Shown piece after piece: positions 46,431-55,590 of a stretch of 64,000 bases of DNA; the stretch's first letter is position 1, and each line of letters begins with the position of its first letter. The DNA comes from Clostridiales bacterium (lineage in GTDB: Bacteria; Bacillota; Clostridia; Saccharofermentanales; Saccharofermentanaceae). The stretch covers positions 124,001 through 188,000 of the forward strand of contig JAFXMZ010000022.1 of the NCBI GenBank assembly GCA_017529925.1. Reading direction: 5' to 3'. A program made the position numbers and the translations under genes. The notes under the pieces were generated by a model. It was not told the DNA's origin and did not search any database. It worked only from the letters and a program-made list of their open reading frames with translations.

Positions 46431-47714
46431 ATGAAGTACGTTGAGATGGACAAAGCCGCGCTTTTGAGCGAGAAGGAAGATCTGCTTAAGAGGATCGAAG
46501 GATTCAGGGCAATGAACCTTGCTCTTGATATGACGAGGGGAAAGCCTTCGCCTGCACAGCTCGATCTGAGCAATAACCTTTTCGAGGGGATCGCGACATC
46601 GGATTTCAAGTCCTCCAACGGAACTGACGTCCGTAACTACGGTGTTGCAAACGGAATCGTTGAGGCAAGGCAGTTCTTCGGTGATCTGCTCAAGACATCC
46701 AAGGATAACATCTACATCGGCAACGGATCGAGCCTTAACCTCATGTTCGATACGCTCATGAGAGCATATGTTTTCGGTGAGCATGATTCTGAGAAGCCCT
46801 GGGGTCAGATCGAGGGAAGAAAGTGGCTCTGCCCGGTTCCCGGTTATGACAGGCATTTCAAGGTAACAGAGACTTTGGGATTTGAGCTTATCGCAGTACC
46901 TCTCAAGGAGGACGGTCCTGATATGGACATGCTCGAGGAGCTCGTAAAGGATCCCACGGTACTCGGTATGTGGTCGGTACCCTGCTACACGAATCCCGAC
47001 GGATATGTATATTCTGAGGAAGTATGCAGGAGACTTGCTTCCATGAAGACGGGTGCTCCCGATTTCAGGATCTTCTGGGATAATGCATACAGTGTACATC
47101 ACCTCTATAACGAAGAAGACAGGCAGGGAAGGATCCCCGATATTCTCGGTCTGTGTGCCGAGGCCGGCAACCCTTCGAGAGTATACGAGTTTGCATCCAC
47201 ATCGAAGATCACTTTCGCAGGTGCAGGTCTTTCATGCTTTGCAACGAATGAAGAGAATATGAAGCATGCGATGAAGATCTTAAATGTTCAGACGATCGGT
47301 TCCAACAAGGTAAACCAGTATGCCCACATCAAGTTCATGCCTGATATGGCTGCTCTTAAGGAGCAGATGAGCAAGCATGCGAATTTCCTCCGTCCCAAGT
47401 TCGAGAAGACGCTTGAGATCATGGATAAGGAGCTTTCAGAGTGCGGAGCTGTTTCATGGCATAAGCCTCTCGGAGGTTACTTCATCAGCGCAAACGTATT
47501 CCCCGGAACGGCTAAGCGTACGGTCGCTCTCTGCAAGGAACTCGGTGTAGCTTTTACTCCCGCAGGTGCAACATTCCCTTACGGTATCGATCCCGAGGAT
47601 AAGAATATCCGTATCGCACCCAGTTTTCCTTCTCTCGAGGACATCGACAAGGCTGTGGAAGTATTCTGTGTTTGTGCTAAACTATCTGCAATAGAAAAAA
47701 TAACGGAGGCCTGA
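46431..47714 (+). CDS. aminotransferase class I (aspartate type, PF12897-like)
   Basis: 427 residues from ATG 46431, set by GGAGGG 5-10 bases upstream. It is a PLP enzyme with the N-terminal block [16 protein letters not shown], the Asn-Pro-type block [21 protein letters not shown], and the pyridoxal Lys in [14 protein letters not shown]. This set is typical of a bacterial aminotransferase subgroup annotated as aspartate aminotransferase. The substrate is inferred from family only. purB follows by 4 bases. Confidence 0.88.
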   Translation: MKYVEMDKAALLSEKEDLLKRIEGFRAMNLALDMTRGKPSPAQLDLSNNLFEGIATSDFKSSNGTDVRNYGVANGIVEARQFFGDLLKTSKDNIYIGNGSSLNLMFDTLMRAYVFGEHDSEKPWGQIEGRKWLCPVPGYDRHFKVTETLGFELIAVPLKEDGPDMDMLEELVKDPTVLGMWSVPCYTNPDGYVYSEEVCRRLASMKTGAPDFRIFWDNAYSVHHLYNEEDRQGRIPDILGLCAEAGNPSRVYEFASTSKITFAGAGLSCFATNEENMKHAMKILNVQTIGSNKVNQYAHIKFMPDMAALKEQMSKHANFLRPKFEKTLEIMDKELSECGAVSWHKPLGGYFISANVFPGTAKRTVALCKELGVAFTPAGATFPYGIDPEDKNIRIAPSFPSLEDIDKAVEVFCVCAKLSAIEKITEA

Positions 47715-47718
47715 TCTC

Positions 47719-49170
47719 ATGTCAGATAATATGATCTCAAAGAGTTCCTACGAGAGTCCGCTCAATTCAAGATATGCCAGCAAAGAGATGCAGTTCATCT
47801 TCTCTCCGGACAAGAAGTTTACGACCTGGAGGAAACTCTGGATCGCCCTTGCCGAATCTGAGAAGGAGCTTGGTCTTAATATCACTGACGAGCAGATAGA
47901 TGAGCTCAAGAGTCATATCGACGACATCGATTATGAGAAGGCTGCCGAATATGAGAAGATGCTCCGCCATGATGTTATGGCTCATGTCCATGCATATGGT
48001 GATCAGTGCCCCAAGGCTAAGGGTATCATCCATCTCGGAGCGACTTCATGCTATGTAGGTGACAATACTGACATTATCATAATGAGAGAGGCTCTCGAGC
48101 TCATAAAGAAGAGGCTCGTAGTCCTTATCTCAAAGCTTTCCGCTTTCTGCAGCGAGTATAAGGCGATGCCGACATTGGGCTTTACTCATTTCCAGCCTGC
48201 CCAGCTCGTAACAGTAGGCAAGAGGGCTTCGCTGTGGCTTCAGGATATCGTTTTTGATCTTGAGGAAACTGAGCAGGTCATCTCATCTTTAAAGCTCCTC
48301 GGATGCAAGGGTACGACCGGAACCCAGGCAAGCTTCTATGACCTTTTCGAAGGTGATCATGAGAAGTGCAGGGAACTCGACAGAAGGATCTCTTCCAAGA
48401 TGGGATTTGAGGCTTCCTACTATGTTTCCGGACAGACTTATTCCCGTAAGGTCGATTCAAGGGTATTGAACTGCCTTTCCTCCATAGCACAGAGTGCTCA
48501 TAAGTTCAGTAATGACATAAGGCTCCTTCAGCATCTCAAGGAGATCGAAGAGCCTTTTGAGAAGAATCAGATCGGTTCTTCTGCAATGGCCTATAAGCGC
48601 AATCCCATGAGATCCGAGCGTATAGCATCCCTTGCAAGATATGTTATCGCCGATTCCCTCAATCCTGCGATGACCGCTTCCGAGCAGTGGTTTGAGAGAA
48701 CGCTCGACGATTCCGCGAATAAGAGGATAAGTGTTCCCGAGGCATTCCTTGCAGTCGATGCGATCCTCGGTATCTATACGAATATCGTTTCGAATATCGT
48801 CGTCTATCCCAAGATGATCCACATGCATATCATGAACGAGCTGCCTTTCATGGCAACTGAGAATATCATGATGGAAGCAGTAAAGAGGGGCGGCGACAGA
48901 CAGGCTCTTCATGAGAAGATCCGTGTAGCTTCGATGGAAGCAGGAAAGACGGTCAAGATCGAAGGAAAGCCCAATGATCTTCTTGACAGGATCGCCGACG
49001 ATCCCGAGTTTGGTCTGGACAGGGAGTCGCTTGATTCACTGCTCGATCCCAAGCTCTATATCGGAAGATGCCCCGAGCAGGTAGATACTTTCCTTGAAGA
49101 GGTCGTAGAGCCTATCCTCAAGTCCCATCAGGATGATCTTTCGATCGAGGAAGTGGAACTTAAGGTCTGA
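47719..49170 (+). CDS. purB: adenylosuccinate lyase
   Basis: 483 residues. It removes fumarate from SAICAR and adenylosuccinate in purine synthesis. The superfamily signature is [16 protein letters not shown] (about 288-303) with the flexible catalytic Ser loop, and [15 protein letters not shown] near 95 and [14 protein letters not shown] near 155 are also present. Its length and the [24 protein letters not shown] start fit the eukaryote-like long type. It follows the aminotransferase directly. No other purine gene is in the window. Confidence 0.95.
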   Translation: MSDNMISKSSYESPLNSRYASKEMQFIFSPDKKFTTWRKLWIALAESEKELGLNITDEQIDELKSHIDDIDYEKAAEYEKMLRHDVMAHVHAYGDQCPKAKGIIHLGATSCYVGDNTDIIIMREALELIKKRLVVLISKLSAFCSEYKAMPTLGFTHFQPAQLVTVGKRASLWLQDIVFDLEETEQVISSLKLLGCKGTTGTQASFYDLFEGDHEKCRELDRRISSKMGFEASYYVSGQTYSRKVDSRVLNCLSSIAQSAHKFSNDIRLLQHLKEIEEPFEKNQIGSSAMAYKRNPMRSERIASLARYVIADSLNPAMTASEQWFERTLDDSANKRISVPEAFLAVDAILGIYTNIVSNIVVYPKMIHMHIMNELPFMATENIMMEAVKRGGDRQALHEKIRVASMEAGKTVKIEGKPNDLLDRIADDPEFGLDRESLDSLLDPKLYIGRCPEQVDTFLEEVVEPILKSHQDDLSIEEVELKV

Positions 49171-49187
49171 TCCTTATCTGATCCGGT

Positions 49188-50411
49188 ATGAAAACGGAAA
49201 GGGAATACCCCAAGGCTATAATAAGCGAGAGAGCCCGCAGGAGACAGCAGTCTTTTCACCCGTGGGTATACGATAATGAGATCGAAGAGGTCACCGGTGC
49301 ATATGCAAACGGTGATCTTGTCGATGTTATGACCCATGGCGGTAAATATATCGGCACCGGCTTTATAAATGACAATTCAAAGATCAGGATCAGGCTTATC
49401 TCCCGTAATGCGAATGACGTCTTTGATAAGTCCTTCTGGAGAAGAAGGATCGATTATGCGATAGACTACCGCATGACCGTAATGGGCGATCATGATTTCA
49501 GGTGTTCGAGGATCATATTCGGAGAAGCGGACGAGATGCCCGGCCTTACCGTCGACAGATATGAGGATGTCCTGGTAACACAGGTATTATCCCTCGGCAT
49601 CGAGATGCGTAAGGAGATGATCTTTGATGCTCTGTATGAAGCATTTACACAAAGGGGGATCGATATCTCCGGTATCTATGAGCGTAATGATGTCGCTATA
49701 AGGTCTTTGGAAGGAATGACGGAGTATAAGGGCTTTTATTCGTCCGATACCGTTCCTGAAGGGGAAAAGACGCTCGTTCAGATCGATGAGAACGGGATAA
49801 TCTATACGGTGGATATTGAGAACGGCCAGAAGACGGGATTCTTCCTGGATCAGAAGTATAACAGACAGGCTGTTGCCCGTATCGCTTCAGGAAAGAAGGT
49901 CCTGGACTGTTTTACCCATACGGGTTCCTTTGCTCTGAATGCCGCCGCAGGCGGAGCCATGCATGTTCATGCTGTCGATGTATCCGAAACGGCCGTAGAG
50001 ATGGCAAGGAAGAATGCAGGGATCAACGGTCTGTCGGATATCATGAGCTTTGAAGCATGCGATGTCTTTGACCTTCTCCCGACGATCAGAAAAGGCGAAT
50101 ATGACATGATAATCCTCGATCCGCCTGCATTTACCAAATCCAGGAAGACAACGGAGAATGCCAAAAAAGGATATAAGGAGATAAACCTCCGTGCCATGAA
50201 GGCGCTCCCGAGGGGCGGATATCTGGCTACATGCTCATGCTCGCATTTCATGGATGAAGACAGTTTTGAGAAGATGCTCATCAGCGCGGCTTCCGATGCG
50301 GGTCTTAAGATAAGACAGATCGAAAAGAGGCAGCAGTCTCCTGATCATCCCATTCTTTTGAACGTTAAGGAGACGGATTACCTTAAGTTCTTTATTGTTC
50401 AGGTTTTCTGA
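49188..50411 (+). CDS. rRNA cytosine methyltransferase RlmI-like
   Basis: 407 residues. The N-terminal PUA domain (about 8-80; RARRRQQSFHPWVYDNEIE) is followed by a class I SAM methyltransferase with NGQKTGFFLDQKYNR, VLDCFTHTGSFALNA, the DVFDLL acidic turn, and the DPPAFTKSRK catalytic block plus CSCSHFMDE (two Cys). This layout is that of RlmI, which makes m5C in 23S rRNA, though related enzymes differ in target. No ribosome binding site is evident before ATG 49188. Confidence 0.9.
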   Translation: MKTEREYPKAIISERARRRQQSFHPWVYDNEIEEVTGAYANGDLVDVMTHGGKYIGTGFINDNSKIRIRLISRNANDVFDKSFWRRRIDYAIDYRMTVMGDHDFRCSRIIFGEADEMPGLTVDRYEDVLVTQVLSLGIEMRKEMIFDALYEAFTQRGIDISGIYERNDVAIRSLEGMTEYKGFYSSDTVPEGEKTLVQIDENGIIYTVDIENGQKTGFFLDQKYNRQAVARIASGKKVLDCFTHTGSFALNAAAGGAMHVHAVDVSETAVEMARKNAGINGLSDIMSFEACDVFDLLPTIRKGEYDMIILDPPAFTKSRKTTENAKKGYKEINLRAMKALPRGGYLATCSCSHFMDEDSFEKMLISAASDAGLKIRQIEKRQQSPDHPILLNVKETDYLKFFIVQVF

Positions 50412-50526
50412 TTTCTAAACGATTTTTGATATAAAGTATGTTGATAAGGACATACCGGAGTGTTAACAATTATCATTTTCGAAGTTATATAATATTATCA
50501 TCTTCAATCATGAAAAGGAGAAAAGT

Positions 50527-52077
50527 ATGAAAAAGAAACTGATCGCTTCTTTGCTTGCAGCTTTCATGGCAGTATCCGTATTTGCAGGATGCAGCGATGA
50601 CAAGAAGGATTCAAAGAAGAAGGACAAGGACAAGAAAGAGGAGACAGAGGAAACTGAAGAGACTGAAGAATCCGAAGAGACTGAAGAATCCGAAGAACCT
50701 TCTGAGTCTGAGACTGATGAGACCGAGCCTGACACTGACGGTACTTCAGTAAAGACAAAGCTCTTTACCATTAAGTATGATGATTCCGTCTGGACTTATA
50801 ACGAAGAGGATGATCTTTATGAGACGGACAGCAATTCCAAGATCGCATTTTCGATCCCCGATCCCGAAGATGAAGAAGGCGGATCACTTGTAAGGGTCTA
50901 TATCGACGCTGATATCGAAGAGCCTTATAACTTCAGGGATGAGCTCTACAGCCTCGGTTTTGATGAGTATGAATATGCTGAGAATGATGCATATGACAAG
51001 GTAAATGTTGGCGGTGTCGACTTCCTCTATTATGAGAATGACTGGGGTTCCGAGATCAAGTATATCGCAAGAGTCGAGGGTGCAGGCGAGACGATCATCA
51101 TCGATTTCTACGGCGAGATCGACAATTATAAGAAAGATATCGATGCACTTGTCGACGGTATCACGTTCAATGTTACTGATACGGGCAATGTTGACGGTCC
51201 CTGGTACTGGAACGGTGAGCCCATCGCCAAGGAGGATCTCTCTGCAGCTATCGGTTCCTTCACGGTAGAGACACACCAGCTCAAGATGGATACACCTAAC
51301 TGCACACATGAGACTTTCGATCATTATGTTCAGATCGCAGGTGACAAGCTCTATATCCTTTCCGAGGATAACCTGAAGATCTACGGTTACGACGGACAGG
51401 CTCTTACGTTTATCGAAGAGATCGCTCTTGACAAGACTTACACGGATCTCTGCAAGGGCGCTGACGGAAAGCTCTATATGTCTTCCTTCATGAACGGTGT
51501 ATCCGTGATCGAGGACGGCAAGATAACGGGTGAGCTCGAGGGAGACATCGATCATCTCGCTACCTCTCCCGACGGAACATGGGGCATCAGCTATTTCGGT
51601 TCCGATGATTGCTACAAGGTCACATTCACAGACACAGAGGTAGTACAGGGTGATGCGCTCGCCTTCCCTGAGTTTACGAGCCTTTCCAGTCTGTACATTA
51701 CTGAGAACAGCATCATTGTATACGGCTCCGATGATACGACTGATATGATCGCCGTATATGATCTCAACGGAGACCTGAAGTTCAAGACGGATGCTACAAC
51801 TGATTCTGATTCCTACGGATTCGGTTCCGTAACATATGCAGCAGAGACAGCCAACGGATATATCGTCTTCGACGGCAACATGAGAGAGATCTTCTTCTTC
51901 GATCTTAACGGAGAGATGATCGGTGTTCTTGATGATGCCGCTATGTTCGATACACATTATCCCTGGATGGCATCTTCCTGTAAGGATGATGAGGGCAACA
52001 TCGTAACTGTCATGACCGAAGAGCGTGATGACAAGTCTTCCGATGAGTGCATAGCTTTCACTGTTAAGGGATTCTGA
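50527..52077 (+). CDS. lipoprotein with acidic linker and propeller-like C-terminal region
   Basis: 516 residues, family not recognised. Signal MKKKLIASLLAAFMAVSVF leads to lipobox FAGC (Cys22). Residues about 23-70 are Lys/Asp then Glu/Thr/Ser rich (TEETEESEE repeats), a probable spacer through the wall. The middle (about 75-215) is one globular domain. The rest (about 250-516) has repeated strands with GADGKLYMSSF, DLNGDLKFKT and DLNGEMIGVL that resemble beta-propeller blades. A TATAAT at 50488 and AAAAGGAG before ATG 50527 mark its start, and a terminator follows. Confidence 0.78.
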   Translation: MKKKLIASLLAAFMAVSVFAGCSDDKKDSKKKDKDKKEETEETEETEESEETEESEEPSESETDETEPDTDGTSVKTKLFTIKYDDSVWTYNEEDDLYETDSNSKIAFSIPDPEDEEGGSLVRVYIDADIEEPYNFRDELYSLGFDEYEYAENDAYDKVNVGGVDFLYYENDWGSEIKYIARVEGAGETIIIDFYGEIDNYKKDIDALVDGITFNVTDTGNVDGPWYWNGEPIAKEDLSAAIGSFTVETHQLKMDTPNCTHETFDHYVQIAGDKLYILSEDNLKIYGYDGQALTFIEEIALDKTYTDLCKGADGKLYMSSFMNGVSVIEDGKITGELEGDIDHLATSPDGTWGISYFGSDDCYKVTFTDTEVVQGDALAFPEFTSLSSLYITENSIIVYGSDDTTDMIAVYDLNGDLKFKTDATTDSDSYGFGSVTYAAETANGYIVFDGNMREIFFFDLNGEMIGVLDDAAMFDTHYPWMASSCKDDEGNIVTVMTEERDDKSSDECIAFTVKGF

Positions 52078-52105
52078 TAACAACTGCATCAGCAATAACG
52101 ATGAT

Positions 52106-52140
52106 AAGGCGGCCAGCTCTTTTGAGACGGCCGCCTTTTT
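52106..52140 (+). terminator. lipoprotein gene terminator
   Basis: AAGGCGGCC pairs with GGCCGCCTT (52106-52114 and 52129-52137) with AGCTC/GAG partial inner pairing, then TTTTT. The next -10 (TATAAT) starts four bases on. Confidence 0.85.
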
Positions 52141-52182
52141 CTGTATAATGGATAAGGACATCTTTCGAAAGGAATCGTCACT

Positions 52183-52782
52183 ATGGGCATTTTCGATCTG
52201 TTTGCAGGAAAAAAGAACGTGAATACTGAGACAAATCCGATACTGGCTGAACAGGGCCCCGGAATAGATATCGGCCTGGAGCCTGAATATGAGGAGGTTG
52301 AAAAGATAAATGACGATCCCACAAAGTCTTTTCAGGTAAGGTTCGATGTCAAGGACAGTGTCCCCGTCTTCGATGATTCGGGTAAGCTCAAGATAGGCCT
52401 CAAGGGCTACGGAAGGACCTCGGTAAAGGTCATTCATCCGGCTGATTACTATGGAGAAGACCCCGAAGCCAAGTTCAAGAAGAGGATCGATGATATCTTT
52501 ACATCCACACTTCGCGAATTCTCGGGTTCAATATCGAAAGTGAAGATCGCCTCCATGAAAGGTGAGATCGAGAAGAGGATGAAGGAGAACCTCGAAAAGG
52601 CTGATATCTTCGTCAATGAGGTGGATATCATCTATCTTACGGCACTGCCCGTATCGCAGTCGGCATCAGTGACCGGAGGCGCGGCAGATAAGCCCAAAAG
52701 GAAGAAGTGCCCTTACTGCGGTTCGTTTTCTGACTTTGATGTCAGTGTCTGCAATACGTGCGGAGCAAAGTTTGTTCCATAA
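52183..52782 (+). CDS. zinc-ribbon protein of unknown function
   Basis: 199 residues, not recognised. The N-terminal and middle part (about 45-155) is one alpha/beta region: strands SFQVRFDVKDSVPVFD and GLKGYGRTSVKVI, then a helical segment 85-135. The C-terminus is a zinc ribbon, CPYCGSFSDFDVSVCNTCGAKF, with two CxxC pairs 12 residues apart. It follows the lipoprotein terminator, with its own TATAAT (52143-52148) and AAAGGA before ATG 52183. The middle part resembles, weakly, SPFH-linked zinc-ribbon proteins. Confidence 0.68.
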   Translation: MGIFDLFAGKKNVNTETNPILAEQGPGIDIGLEPEYEEVEKINDDPTKSFQVRFDVKDSVPVFDDSGKLKIGLKGYGRTSVKVIHPADYYGEDPEAKFKKRIDDIFTSTLREFSGSISKVKIASMKGEIEKRMKENLEKADIFVNEVDIIYLTALPVSQSASVTGGAADKPKRKKCPYCGSFSDFDVSVCNTCGAKFVP

Positions 52783-52787
52783 AACAT

Positions 52788-52816
52788 ATGACAAAACCGC
52801 TGAAGCGTGGTAGTAT
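52788..52816 (+). promoter_or_regulatory. mgtE promoter
   Basis: ATGACA (52788-52793), 17 bases, TAGTAT (52811-52816), TG-extended. It gives a leader of about 186 bases. Confidence 0.65.
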
Positions 52817-52822
52817 CAGTAG

Positions 52823-53008
52823 GTAAAAACCAATCTGAAAGTGAGGTGAGCGATATGGATGATTCCGGTGCCTATCGAAGTAGAAGCACAGAGAACATGA
52901 GCGCCATAACATGCAGCATATCGTTCATCTCCATTGATAATATGTGAGATGCATCTGTTTTCGGTGTGATCATGTCCTCTTTCCCGTAAAAAGAAAGGAG
53001 GATTTTTT
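52823..53008 (+). promoter_or_regulatory. structured mgtE leader, candidate Mg2+ (M-box) riboswitch
   Basis: A long leader with no gene in it. GAGGTGAGCGATATGGATG near 52840-52862, TGCCTATCGAAG (52870-52881) and GCGCCATAACATG (52901-52913) recall the conserved parts of M-box RNAs, but I could not fold it reliably. Its 3' end is a hairpin (52975-52983 with 52993-53002) whose right arm holds the ribosome binding site AAAGGAGG and which is followed by TTTTTT right up to ATG 53009. This can act as terminator or as a site-blocking stem. A Mg2+ transporter gene downstream supports the idea. Confidence 0.5.
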
Positions 53009-54418
53009 ATGTCTGATAAAGAATTCACAAATGATACGATGCCTGACTATGCCGGGGAGATCGTTGCGATACTGAGGAGCAACGCTTCTCCCGGAGTGAT
53101 ACATAACAAGCTCGAAGACTACCATGCAAATGATATAGCCCAGACTCTGGAACTTCTCGATCCGCGAGAGAGGATGAAGCTTTACCGTGTAAGCGGAACT
53201 GCGATACTCTCCGAGGTCTTCGAGTATCTTGAGGATGATGAGGCGGGAAGATACCTTACAGAGATGGATATCCGCAAAGCATCTGCGGTCGTATCGGAAC
53301 TCGAGACTGATACGGCTGCAAATGTTCTGATGAATATCGATAAGGAAAAGAGAGCCCTCATCATCGATTCGCTGAAGCCTGACATCAAAAAGGAGATCAG
53401 CCTCATCGCATCATATGACGAAGATGAGATCGGTTCAAAGATGACCACTAACTGCATAGTCATCAAGAACGATCTTACTATCAAGGAGGCAATGAGCGAG
53501 CTCGTAAGGCAGGCAGAGAAGAATGATAATATCTCCACGCTGTTTGTCGAGGACGAATTCGGAGAGTTCTACGGAGCTATCGACCTGAAGGATCTGATCA
53601 CCGCCAGGAGCAAGGATTCGCTCGAGGAGACGATAGTAACGTCATTCCCTTACGTATACGGCAATGAGACGATCGACGACTGTATCGAGAAGCTCAAGGA
53701 CTATTCGGAGGACCTTATCCCGGTACTGGATAATAACAACAGGATCCTGGGCGTTATCACGGCACAGAACGTGATCGAGGTGGTCGATGACGAGATGGGT
53801 GAGGATTACGCCAAGTTCGCCGGCCTGACTGCAGAGGAGGATCTTCAGGAACCGCTCCTTCAGAGCCTTAAGAAAAGACTTCCCTGGCTCATTATCCTTC
53901 TGGCGCTCGGCATGATCGTATCTACGGTGGTAGGAGCCTTTGAGAAGGTCATCGCACAGCTTACCCTCATCATGGCATTCCAGTCGCTGATCCTCGACAT
54001 GGCCGGTAATGTAGGTACACAGTCGCTGGCTGTTACGATTCGCGTATTGACCGATGAGAACCTGACTTTCAGGCAGAAGATACATCTTGTAGCGAAAGAG
54101 TCAAGGGTAGGACTTTGTATTGGCATTATCCTCGGACTTCTGTCGATCCTGTTTGTCGGCGGATACATCATGTTCGTCAAGGATAAGGATCCCTCTTTCT
54201 CCTTTGCGGTATCTGCATGTATCGGTATGGCGCTGATCGCAGCGATGTTCATCTCCAGCATGACAGGTACGCTTATACCTTTGTTCTTCAAGAAGATCAA
54301 GGTGGATCCCGCAGTTGCTTCCGGGCCCCTTATCACAACAGTCAACGACCTTGTGGCAGTTGTCTCATATTACGGCCTTTCGTGGATATTTCTTATTAAC
54401 ATAATGCATCTGTCATAA
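53009..54418 (+). CDS. mgtE: magnesium transporter MgtE
   Basis: 469 residues. The cytoplasmic N domain (about 15-130; superhelix with LDPRERMKLYRVSG) is followed by two CBS domains (about 140-260) that sense Mg2+, a plug helix, and five membrane helices (about 285-465) with AGNVGTQSLAVTIRVL and the last-helix PLITTVNDLVAVVSYYG, in which the Asp lines the ion pore. It moves Mg2+ (and Co2+) into the cell. The structured leader suggests control by Mg2+. Confidence 0.95.
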   Translation: MSDKEFTNDTMPDYAGEIVAILRSNASPGVIHNKLEDYHANDIAQTLELLDPRERMKLYRVSGTAILSEVFEYLEDDEAGRYLTEMDIRKASAVVSELETDTAANVLMNIDKEKRALIIDSLKPDIKKEISLIASYDEDEIGSKMTTNCIVIKNDLTIKEAMSELVRQAEKNDNISTLFVEDEFGEFYGAIDLKDLITARSKDSLEETIVTSFPYVYGNETIDDCIEKLKDYSEDLIPVLDNNNRILGVITAQNVIEVVDDEMGEDYAKFAGLTAEEDLQEPLLQSLKKRLPWLIILLALGMIVSTVVGAFEKVIAQLTLIMAFQSLILDMAGNVGTQSLAVTIRVLTDENLTFRQKIHLVAKESRVGLCIGIILGLLSILFVGGYIMFVKDKDPSFSFAVSACIGMALIAAMFISSMTGTLIPLFFKKIKVDPAVASGPLITTVNDLVAVVSYYGLSWIFLINIMHLS

Positions 54419-54430
54419 ACCTTTTCGGGA

Positions 54431-54446
54431 TGGTACAATATCAACC
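54431..54446 (+). promoter_or_regulatory. cysteine desulfurase promoter, probable leaderless start
   Basis: Extended -10 TGGTACAAT (hexamer 54434-54439), seven bases, ATG 54447. A weak CTGTCA lies 18 bases upstream of the hexamer. There is no Shine-Dalgarno. Confidence 0.6.
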
Positions 54447-55589
54447 ATGATTTATTTTGATAACAGTGCGACTACAAGACCTTCCCCCAAGGTGGCAGAG
54501 GTTCTTTCGAGAGAACTCCTGTCGGATGAATTGTACGGTAATCCCGGTTCTATCCATAAGCTCGGAACAAAGGCATCCAGATCATATGATGCTGCTTTGA
54601 AGAAGGCGGCGGACCTTTTACATTGCGGTGCTGATGAGCTTTACTTCACTTCATGCGGTACAGAGAATACAAATACCGTGATCGAAGGATATCTGAGCCG
54701 TAACAGGAGGGCGGGAAAGACTGTTATTACGACCGGTACGGAACACAAGGCGACGCTCGAGACCGTTAAGAGGGCAGAGACTCTGTACGGGTCGAAGACT
54801 GTTTACATAAAGACGCTGCCCGACGGTACACCGGATCTTGAGGAACTTGAGAACAGCATCGATGACGATACTGCAATGCTCTGTTTTACTCATGTCAATA
54901 ATGAGTCCGGAGCCATATTACCGCTCGAAAAGATAGTCGCGATCAGGGACAGGAAGAACAGGAATACAAAGATATTCCTTGACTGCGTCCAGTCGCTCGG
55001 CAAGCTCCCGATAGATCTTTCCGGCATGAAGACAGATATGGCATCATTTTCCGGTCATAAGATCCATTCAGTCAAAGGGACAGGGTTGATGTATATCAGA
55101 AAAGGTATCAACATCGATCCGCTCATCGTCGGAGGCGGTCAGCAGAAGGGGATGAGGTCCGGGACCCAGAGCCTGTTCCTTGCTGATGCTTTCGTGACGG
55201 CTCTTGAGGAAGCTGTTAACGACAGGAAGGAAGCTTATGAGAGGGTAGAGAAGATCAACCTTTTCCTGAGGGAAGAACTGGTGAAGCGTAAAGCTGTCAT
55301 CAACTCTCCTGCGGACGCACTGCCGTTCGTTCTTAACGTCGCTTTCGACGGGTTTGAATCAGAGACTATGCTGCATGCACTCGAGAGTTTTGATATATGC
55401 GTGTCGACAGTATCGGCATGCTCTTCAAAGACAAAGGCTGTGAGCTATGTGCTCCTTGAGATGGGTATACCGAGGAAGACAGCTGCAAACAGCGTAAGGC
55501 TCAGTTTTTCGAAGTTTAATACAATGGAGGAGGCAGAGAAGTTCATTGAGACGGTCGATAAGATCTATGAACTGTATGCGTTAAAGTAA
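54447..55589 (+). CDS. cysteine desulfurase (NifS/IscS-like)
   Basis: 380 residues, PLP enzyme that takes sulfur from cysteine as a persulfide. The start YFDNSATTRPSPKV is typical, with the pyridoxal Lys in SFSGHKIHSVKGTG (about 201-214) and the active Cys in TVSACSSKTKAVS (about 320-332). The following gene thiI begins 1 base after its stop, so it is the dedicated sulfur donor for 4-thiouridine and possibly thiazole synthesis, as in the Bacillus NifZ-ThiI pair. A leaderless transcript is likely. Confidence 0.94.
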   Translation: MIYFDNSATTRPSPKVAEVLSRELLSDELYGNPGSIHKLGTKASRSYDAALKKAADLLHCGADELYFTSCGTENTNTVIEGYLSRNRRAGKTVITTGTEHKATLETVKRAETLYGSKTVYIKTLPDGTPDLEELENSIDDDTAMLCFTHVNNESGAILPLEKIVAIRDRKNRNTKIFLDCVQSLGKLPIDLSGMKTDMASFSGHKIHSVKGTGLMYIRKGINIDPLIVGGGQQKGMRSGTQSLFLADAFVTALEEAVNDRKEAYERVEKINLFLREELVKRKAVINSPADALPFVLNVAFDGFESETMLHALESFDICVSTVSACSSKTKAVSYVLLEMGIPRKTAANSVRLSFSKFNTMEEAEKFIETVDKIYELYALK

Positions 55590-55590
55590 G

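Noticed and set aside
50884..52437. 517-codon open frame on the minus strand opposite the lipoprotein gene
   Set aside because: It spans two plus-strand genes and a terminator, lacks a ribosome binding site, and reads as the complement of their codons.
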